Part shown: one piece after another, positions 28,801 through 37,800 of the stretch
How the letters are laid out: each line of letters opens with the position of its first letter
Numbering within the stretch: the first letter of the stretch is position 1
Source of the DNA: Streptomyces cadmiisoli
GTDB lineage: Bacteria > Actinomycetota > Actinomycetes > Streptomycetales > Streptomycetaceae
Assembly: GCF_003261055.1 (NCBI RefSeq)
Contig: NZ_CP030073.1
Span: forward strand, 620,001 to 684,000
Length of the DNA stretch: 64,000 bases
Direction of reading: 5' to 3'
Made by a program: the position numbers and the translations under genes
Notes under the pieces: model-generated
Told to the model about the DNA's origin: nothing
What the model saw: the letters and a program-made list of their open reading frames with translations, nothing else
The model's database searches: none

Positions 28801-31800
28801 GAAGCTGCCCGGGGGCCTGCTCTTCGACCACCCCACACCACGGGACCTCACCGAGTTCATCACGGCCGAACTCCTCGGCGTGGCCGCAACAGCGCAGGAC
28901 ACGGCCGTGGTGCCCACCGAGGGCGAGGCCATCGCCATCGTCGGCATGGCCTGCCGGTACCCGGGCGGGGTGGCCTCGGCGGAGGACCTGTGGCGCCTGG
29001 TCGCGGACGGCTCGGACGCCATCACCGAGTTCCCGGCCGACCGAGGCTGGCCCGAGGACCTGTACGACCCGGATCCGGACCGGCCGGGCCGCAGTGCCGT
29101 GCGCCACGGCGGATTCCTGCACGACGCGGGCGAGTTCGACGCCGCGTTCTTCGGAATCTCCCCGCGCGAGGCCCTGGCCATGGACCCGCAGCAGCGCCTC
29201 CTCCTGGAGACCGCCTGGGAAAGCGTCGAGGGTGCGGGGATCGACCCCACACGGTTGCGCGGCACCCGCGCCGGCGTCTTCATCGGCGCGACCGCCCTGG
29301 AGTACGGGCCGCGCATGGACGACGCTCCCGAGTCCGTCCAGGGCGGCGTGCTGACCGGCACCACCGCCAGCGTCATGTCCGGCCGGATCGCCTATCAGCT
29401 CGGCCTGGTCGGCCCGGCCGTCACGGTCGACACGGCCTGCTCCTCGTCGCTGGTCGCCCTGCACCTGGCCATCCGCTCCCTGCGTTCCGGCGAGACCAAC
29501 CTCGCTCTCGCGGGCGGTGCCACCGTGATGTCCTCGCCTGGCATGTTCGTGGAGTTCTCCCGCCAGCGCGGTCTGGCACCCGACGGGCGCTGCAAGCCCT
29601 TCGCCGACGCCGCCGACGGCACCGGCTGGTCCGAAGGTGTCGGTCTGCTCCTGGTCGAGCGGCTGTCCGACGCGCAGCGGAACGGCCACCGCGTCCTCGG
29701 TGTGATCCGGGGTTCAGCCATCAACCAGGACGGCGCCAGCAACGGCCTGACCGCTCCCAACGGGCCCTCGCAGCAGCGTGTCATCCGGCAGGCGCTGGCC
29801 GACTCCGGTCTGGCCGCCGCGGACGTGGACGCCGTCGAGGCCCACGGCACCGGCACCCGCCTCGGTGACCCCATCGAGGCGGACGCGCTCAGGGCGACGT
29901 ACGGCGCCGGACGCGACACCGACCACCCCCTGCACCTGGGCTCGCTGAAGTCCAACATCGGCCACACGCAGGCCGCGGCCGGTGTCGGCGGTGTCATCAA
30001 GATGGTGCAGGCGCTGCGGCACGGCGTGCTGCCCAGGACGCTCCATCTGGACCGGCCGAGCAGCCACGTCGACTGGTCCGAGGGCACCGTCACCCTGCTC
30101 ACCGAAGCCCGGGAGTGGCCCGCGACCGAGGGGCGGCCGCGGCGCGCGGGTGTCTCCTCCTTCGGGATAAGCGGCACCAACGCCCACGTCATCGTCGAAG
30201 AGGCCCCGCCGGCCGTGGCCCCGGCCGTGCCCGAGCCCGCCGGGACCGGAACGGCCGGGACCGTTCTCCTCCCGGCCGTGCCGGCGCCGTTCGTTCTCTC
30301 GGCGCGCGACCCGAACGCCCTCCGGGAGCAGGCCGCGCGCCTGGCCCGGTACGCGTCGCACACCGAAGCCGGCCCGGCCGACCTCGGACTCTCGCTGGCC
30401 ACGACCCGTACGGCCTTCGAGCACCGCGCCGTCGTTCTCGCCTCCGAGGCCGAGGACCTGCTCCGCGGGCTGGACGCGCTCGCCGAGGGGACCGAGGCGC
30501 CGCACGTCGTGACCGGCCACGCGGCCGCGACCCGCCGTACCGCGTTCCTGTTCACCGGTCAGGGCGCCCAGCGCACCGGAATGGGCCGTGAACTGTACGC
30601 GGCCCACCCGGTGTTCGCCGACGCCCTGGACGAGGTCCTCGCGGCCTTCGACGGGCTTCTCGACGTGCCGCTGCGCGAGGTGCTGTTCGGCGAGAACGCG
30701 AAGGACGCCGACGAGCAACTCATCGACCTGACCGCCTACACGCAACCGTCACTGTTCGCCATCGAGGTGGCACTGTTCCGCCTGCTGTCACACCACGGCA
30801 TGTCCCCCGACCTGCTCGCGGGTCACTCCATCGGTGAGCTGGCGGCCGCTCATGTCGCCGGCGTCTTCTCCCTGGAGGACGCCGCGAAACTGGTCGCAGC
30901 CCGCGGACGGCTCATGCAAGCCGCACCGGCCGGCGGCACCATGATCGCGATCCAGGGCACCGAGGAGGAGATCGCCGCCTCCCTCACCGGACACGAAACC
31001 CACCTGTCCATAGCAGCCGTCAACTCCCCCTCATCCGTCGTCATCTCCGGCGACACCGACCTCGCCGAAAAGATCGCCGAACACTGGCAAGCAGCCGGCC
31101 GCCGCACCCACCGACTCACCGTCTCCCACGCCTTCCACTCCCCCCACATGGACGGCATCCTCAACGAATTCCGCGACATCGCCACCACCATCACCTACCA
31201 CCCACCCCACACCCCCCTCATCTCCACCGTCACCGGCCAACTCGCCACCACCCAACAACTCACCTCACCCCACTACTGGGTCCGGCAGATCCGCGAACCC
31301 GTCCGGTTCGCAGCCGCCGCGCGTCGTCTCGCGGCCCAGGGCGCCACCGTCCTCGTCGAGGTCGGCCCGGACGCCGTGCTGACGGCGCTGGCCCGGCGCA
31401 CCCTGGAGCACGAGCCGTCGATCACCACCCTGGCGCTGCTGCGCGCCGGCCGGCCCGAGACGCAGACCTTCGGCCTCGCGACAGCGGAGGCCTACGCGCA
31501 GGGTGCGCCACTCGACGCCGCCTCCTTCTTCCCCGGCGCCCACCGCACGGACCTGCCGCTCTACCCCTTCCAGCGCACGCATTTCTGGCTCAACGCCACC
31601 ACACGCACCGACGCCCGCAGCCTCGGTCTCGACCCGGCCGGACATCCCCTGCTGACCACAGCGGTGGAATTCGCCGAGCGTGAGGACGCACTGTTCACCA
31701 GCCGCATCTCACGCGCCGACCAGCCGTGGCTGGCCGACCACACCATCGTCGGCACCGTCATCGCACCGGGCACCCTGTTCCTCGAACTCGCCCGGGCGGC

Positions 31801-34800
31801 GGGCGAGCACCTCGGCAGCCCCCACGTCGCGGAGCTGACGCTGGAGGCGCCGCTGCCGCTGCCCGAACGCGGAGCCGTCCGCGTCCAGGTGGCGGTCAGC
31901 GCTCCGGACGGCGACGAGCACCGGCAATTCACCGTCCACGCCCGCCCGGACAGCGACGACCGCACCCTGCCGTGGACCCGGCACGCCGCCGGAGTCCTCT
32001 CCCCCACGGCCGAGCCGCCCGCCGACGAGGACCTCGCCGTGTGGCCCCCGGCAGGCGCCGAGGCCGACGATCTCGACGGCCTCCACGACCGACTGGCCGC
32101 CCTCGGCTACGACTACGGGCCCGCCTTCCAGGGCCTTCGCGCCGTCTGGCGACGCGACGACGACGTCTTCGCCGAGGTGCGCCTGCCCGAGGCGCAGGCC
32201 GAGAGCGCGGACCGCTTCCGGCTGCATCCGGCCCTGCTCGACGCCGTACTGCATCCGCTGGTGCTGGACGCGGGTGCCGACAACGACCCGGCGGACATCC
32301 TTCTGCCGTTCAGCTGGAATGACGTCGCCCTGCACGCCGTGGGCGCCTCGGAACTGCGCGCACGCATCTCTCCCGCCGGTCCCGGCCGGGCCGCCATCAC
32401 ACTCGCCGACCCGGCCGGCGCCCCTGTGGCCTCTCTGGAGCTCAGCCTGCGCTCCGTGCCCAAGGAGCGTCTCGCGGCAGCACCGGGCGCCGGTGCCGGC
32501 GCCCTGTTCACCGTGGAGTGGCCGCAACTGCCGCCGCCTTCGCCGGAAGCCTCCCTCACCTGGTCCGAGGCGTACGACTCCTTCGACTCCGTCGCAGCGG
32601 ACGACGTCGTGGTCGTGCGCGTACCTGTCTCGGACGGTGAGGACGACCCGGCGCCCGCTGCCCGTCGGGTGCTGCGTCTGGTCCAGGAGTGGCTGGCCGA
32701 GGAGCGGTTCACCGGCTCCCGGCTCGCCGTGGTGACACGGCACGCCGTCGCGGCGCGCGCCGATGACGTCGTGGACATCGCAGGCGCGTCGGTATGGGGA
32801 CTGGTCCGCTCCGCCCAGTCCGAGCACCCCGACCGGATGGTGCTGATCGACGTCGACGACGACGCGGCGGCCGACTCCCTGCTGCCCGCCGCCATCGCAG
32901 CCGACGAACCGCAGCTCGCCCTGCGCGACGGCCGCCTGCACGCCCCCCGGCTCACCCGACGCGCCGCGACGCGCGGGGCGTCCGCCCGCCGCCTCGACAC
33001 CGACGGCACGGTCCTCGTCACCGGCGGCACCGGCGGCCTCGGCGCGCTGTTCGCCCGCCATCTGGTGACCGAGCACGGAATACGGCACCTGCTGCTGGTC
33101 AGCCGCCGGGGACCCGACGCGCCAGGCGCCGCCGAGCTGAGCGAGGAACTCGCCGCGCTCGGCGCGGAGGTGACCGTGGCGGCGGCCGATGTCGGCGAAC
33201 GGGCGGCCGTCGCGGCCCTCATCGCCTCGATCCCGGCCTCGCGTCCGCTGACCGCCGTCGTGCACGCCGCCGGCGTACTGAACGACGCGACCGTTCAGTC
33301 GCTGACCGAGACGCAGTTGGACGCCGTCCTGCTGCCCAAGGCGTCCGCCGCCGGGCACCTCCACGAGCTGACCCGTGACCTGGACCTCGCCGCCTTCCTG
33401 CTGTTCTCCTCGGTGTCCGGTCTCACCGGCACCGCGGGCCAGGCCAACTACGCCGCGGCCAACGCCTACCTGGACGCGCTCGCCCAGCACCGCGCCGCGC
33501 AGGGACTGGCCGCCACCTCACTCGCGTGGGGTCTGTGGGACGGCTCCGCCGGCATGGGCGCCACCCTCACAGAGGCCGACATCGTCCGCTGGGCGCGGCT
33601 CGGCATGACGCCGCTCACCCCGCAACAGGGTCTCGCCCTGTTCGACGAAGCACTGACGGCCGACGAACCCCTGCTGGCGCCCGTTGCTCTGGACCCGGGC
33701 CGGCTGGCGGCCGGAAACGGGCCGGTCCCCGCGCTCTACCGCGGCCTGGTCCGCACCCGTCCGCGTCGTGCCGCGCAGACCGGCTCGGCCGGCCGCGGAT
33801 CCGGCTGGGTGCAGCAGACCGCCGGTCTGCCCGAGGCCAAGCGCGGCGACGCGGTCCTGGCCCTGGTGCGCGCCACGGTCGCCTCGGTGCTCGGTCACTC
33901 CGGCGCCACCTCCGTGGATCCGGCCCGTGCCTTCAAGGACATCGGATTCGACTCGATGGCCGGCGTGGACCTGCGCAACCGGCTCTCGGCCGCCACCGGC
34001 CTGCGGCTGCCCAGCACAGCCGTCTTCGACCACCCGACACCGACAGCGCTCGCCGCCTACCTGCTGACCCAGGTGGTCCCGGCCGAGGCGCCCGGCACCA
34101 AGCCCGACCGCCGCCCTCGGACCCGCGCCGACGAGCCGATCGCGATCGTCGGCATGGCATGCCGCTATCCGGGCGGGGTGTCCTCGCCCCAGGACCTGTG
34201 GGACCTGGTGGCGAACGGTGTCGACGGGGTCAGCGAGTTCCCGTCCAACCGAGGGTGGGACCTGGACAACCTCTACGACCCGGACCCGGATCACGCGGGG
34301 ACCTCCTACGTCCGCGAGGGCGGCTTCCTGCACGACGCCGACCTGTTCGACCGGGAGTTCTTCGGCATGTCGCCGCGCGAGGCCACCGCGACCGACCCGC
34401 AGCAGCGCCTGCTGCTCGAGACCGCGTGGGAGACCTTCGAGAGCGCGGGCATCGACCCGGCCACCCTGCGCGGCAGCAACACGGGCGTGTTCACCGGCGC
34501 CATGTACGACGACTACGCGTCGCGTCTGGACAGCACACCCGAGGAGTTCGAGGGCTTCCTGCTCGCGGGCAACCTCTCCAGCGTCCTGTCCGGCCGCCTC
34601 TCCTACACCTACGGGCTGGAAGGCCCCGCGATCACCGTCGACACGGCTTGCTCGTCGTCGCTGGTCGCGATGCACATGGCCGCGAGTGCACTGCGCAACG
34701 GCGAGTGCGACCTGGCGCTCGCGGGCGGCGTCACGGTCATGAACAGTCCCCACACCTTCGTCGAGTTCTCCCGTCAGCGCGGCCTGTCGGTGGACGGCCG

Positions 34801-37800
34801 GTGCCGGTCCTTCTCCGACGACGCGGACGGCACCGGCTGGTCCGAGGGCGTCGGCCTCCTCCTGGTCGAACGACTCTCCGACGCGCGCAAGCACGGCCAC
34901 CGCATCCTCGCGGTCATCCGCGGCACAGCCGTCAACCAGGACGGCGCCAGCAACGGACTGACCGCCCCGAACGGACCCTCGCAGGAACGGGTGATCCGAC
35001 AAGCCCTCGCCAACGCCGGCCTCACCACCAACGACGTGGACGCCGTCGAAGCACACGGCACCGGCACACGCCTCGGCGACCCCATCGAAGCACAGGCACT
35101 CCTGGCCACCTACGGCCAGAAGCGGCCCGAGGAACGTCCCTTGTACCTCGGCTCGCTCAAGTCGAACATCGGCCACAGCCAGGCCGCGGCCGGCGTCGGC
35201 GGCGTCATCAAGATGATCGAAGCCATGCGCCACGGCCTCCTGCCCAAGACACTCCACGCCGAGACCCCCTCCACCCACATCGACTGGGAAACGGGAACGT
35301 TGTCCCTGCTCACCGAGGCACGCGACTGGCCCGCCACCGACGGCCGCCCACGCCGAGCGGGAATCTCCTCCTTCGGCATCTCCGGTACCAACGCCCATGT
35401 CGTCATCGAGGAACCCCCGGCCGGGCCACGCGCCGACCGGCGGCCGGGGGCGTCCTCCGGCGTCCTGCCCTGGATCATCACGGGCAAGGACCAGAAGGCG
35501 GTACGAGAACAGGCCGAGCGGCTGCGCGGGTTCGTCGAGGCGAGACCGGAACTGAACACGGCCGACATCGCGTACTCGCTCGCCGCCGGTCGCACGCTGC
35601 TCGACCAGGGCGCCGCCGTCCTGGGCGACAGCCGTACGGCCCTGCTCAAGGGCCTGGCCGCACTCGCCGCTTCGGCCGACGGCGAGCAGGTCGCGGCGGC
35701 GGTCGGCACCCGAACCGCCCGCGCCGGCAAGGTGGCCTTCCTCTTCACCGGCCAGGGCGCGCAGCGTCTCGGCATGGGGCGCGAGCTGTACGAGAGCAGC
35801 CCCGTGTTCGCCAAGGCACTGGACGAAGTGTGCAGGATCCTGGACCCGTTGCTGGTCCGTCCCATCAAGTGGGTCCTGTTCGCCTCGGAGACGACCGCCG
35901 ATGCCGCGCTGATCGACGAGACGGCGTTCACCCAAGCCGCGCTGTTCGCGGTCGAAGTCGCCCTGTTCCGTCTCTTCGAGCACTACGGCGTACGTCCGGA
36001 CTACCTGCTCGGCCACTCCCTCGGCGAGGTCACCGCGGCTCATCTGGCCGGGGTCCTCAACCTCGCCGACGCTTGCGTCCTGGTCGCCGAACGCGGACGG
36101 CTCATGCAGGCGGCCCGCGAAGACGGTGCGATGGCCGCGATCCAGGCCACCGAGGACGACGTACGAGCGTCCATGCTGCCGTACGGCGAGCACCGCGTCG
36201 CCGTCGCCGGGGTCAACGGTCCGCGCGCCACAGTGATATCCGGCGACGAGGACGCCGTCGAGGAGATCATGGCGGGCTGGCGGGCCCAGGGCACTCCGGT
36301 CAAGCGGCTGGCCGTCTCCCACGCCTTCCACTCCCCGCACATGGACGAGATCCTCGACGAATTCCGCGACATCGCCTCGGAGTTGGACTTCCGGGCTCCC
36401 GAGATCCCCGTCGTCTCGAACGTCACCGGGGTCCTCGCCACCGACGAGGAACTCACCTCACCCGATTACTGGGTCCGCCATATACGCGGTGCCGTCCGAT
36501 TCCACGACGGCGTGCGGTTCCTGGAGTCCGAGGGCGTGTCCGAGTACCTGGAACTGGGACCCGACGGGGTGCTGACGGCGCTCGCCGCGGCCTGCCTGTC
36601 AGAGGAGGCCGGGGTCCTCGTTCCGGCGCTGCGACGCGACCGGTCCGAGACGGAGACCGTCGCGGCGTCGCTGGCCCTGCTGCGGATGCGGGGTGCCACC
36701 CCCGACTGGAACAAGGTCTTCCCCGGTGCCCGGAACATCGAGCTGCCGACGTACGCCTTCCAGCGCGACCGGTACTGGCTGGACGGCCCGGACGCTCGGC
36801 CCCACGTGACGGGCCTGGGCCTCGACCCCGCCCTTCACCCGCTGCTCGGCGCCGCGGTGGGTCTGGCCGACCGTGACACCCACGTCTTCACCGGATCGGT
36901 GTCGCTGCGCACACATGGCTGGCTGGCCGAGCACGCCGTCGACGGCAACGTCCTGATGCCGGGTACTGCCCTGGTCGAGCTGGCGGTGCGCGCCGGTGAG
37001 CAGGTCGGTGCCGACAGACTCGACCAACTGCTCCTGTCGGCTCCGTTGGTGTTTCCGGCGCGGGGTGGTGTGCAGCTTCAGGTGGTGGTCGGTGAAGCCG
37101 ACGGGGCAGGACGTCGCGCCGTGGAGGTCTACTCCCGGCGCGAGCGGGAGGCGGGATCAGGGGAAGGAGCGTGGACACTCAACGCCCAGGGCTCGCTCGC
37201 CCCGGCCGGGACCGTCGAAGGTGAGGGCGAGGGCGAGGTTCTGGCGGTGTGGCCGCCGGCCGGTGCTCAGGAAGTCCCGCTGGAGGGTGCCTACGAGCGT
37301 CTCGCGGAGATCGGCTACCAGTACGGGCCGGCCTTCCAGGGACTGAAGCGGGCCTGGCGCGGTGAGGGAGAAGTGTTCGCCGAGGTCGTCCTGCCCGACG
37401 GCCCGAATGCCGAAGCCGGTCGCTTCCTGCTGCACCCGGCCCTGCTGGACGCCGCCCTCCACACCCTGCTGCCCGGCGTCGTCGACCCTGACCGGCAGGC
37501 CCTCGTCCCCTTCGGCTGGGAAGGCGTCACCATCCACGCGGTCGGGGCCGGAGCGCTACGCGTTCGCCTCACGGTCACCGACCAGGGGGCTGAGTCGCTG
37601 GACGTTTCGCTGACGGTGGCGGATGCGGCGGGTGCCCCGGTCGCGACGGTCGAGACGCTGTCACTGCGTCCGCTGTCGAAGGAGGCGCTGCGCTCGGCGG
37701 CTGCCACCGGCGCGGGCGACGCCCTGTACGCGGTGCGCTGGAACGCCCTGCCCGACTCCACACCGAAAACTGCCGTCCCCGCGAGCGAGATACTCGAAGT

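Noticed and set aside
25781..29689. Very long minus-strand open frame (1302 codons) opposite the PKS loading module
   Set aside because: It mirrors the plus-strand KS/AT frame with good domain matches; its own translation is rich in Gly/Arg/Ala/Asp repeats and has no family. It is a high-GC shadow.
33526..36876. Plus-strand 1116-codon frame overlapping the PKS in another phase
   Set aside because: Composition is arginine/proline rich without domains, while the overlapping PKS frame is intact.
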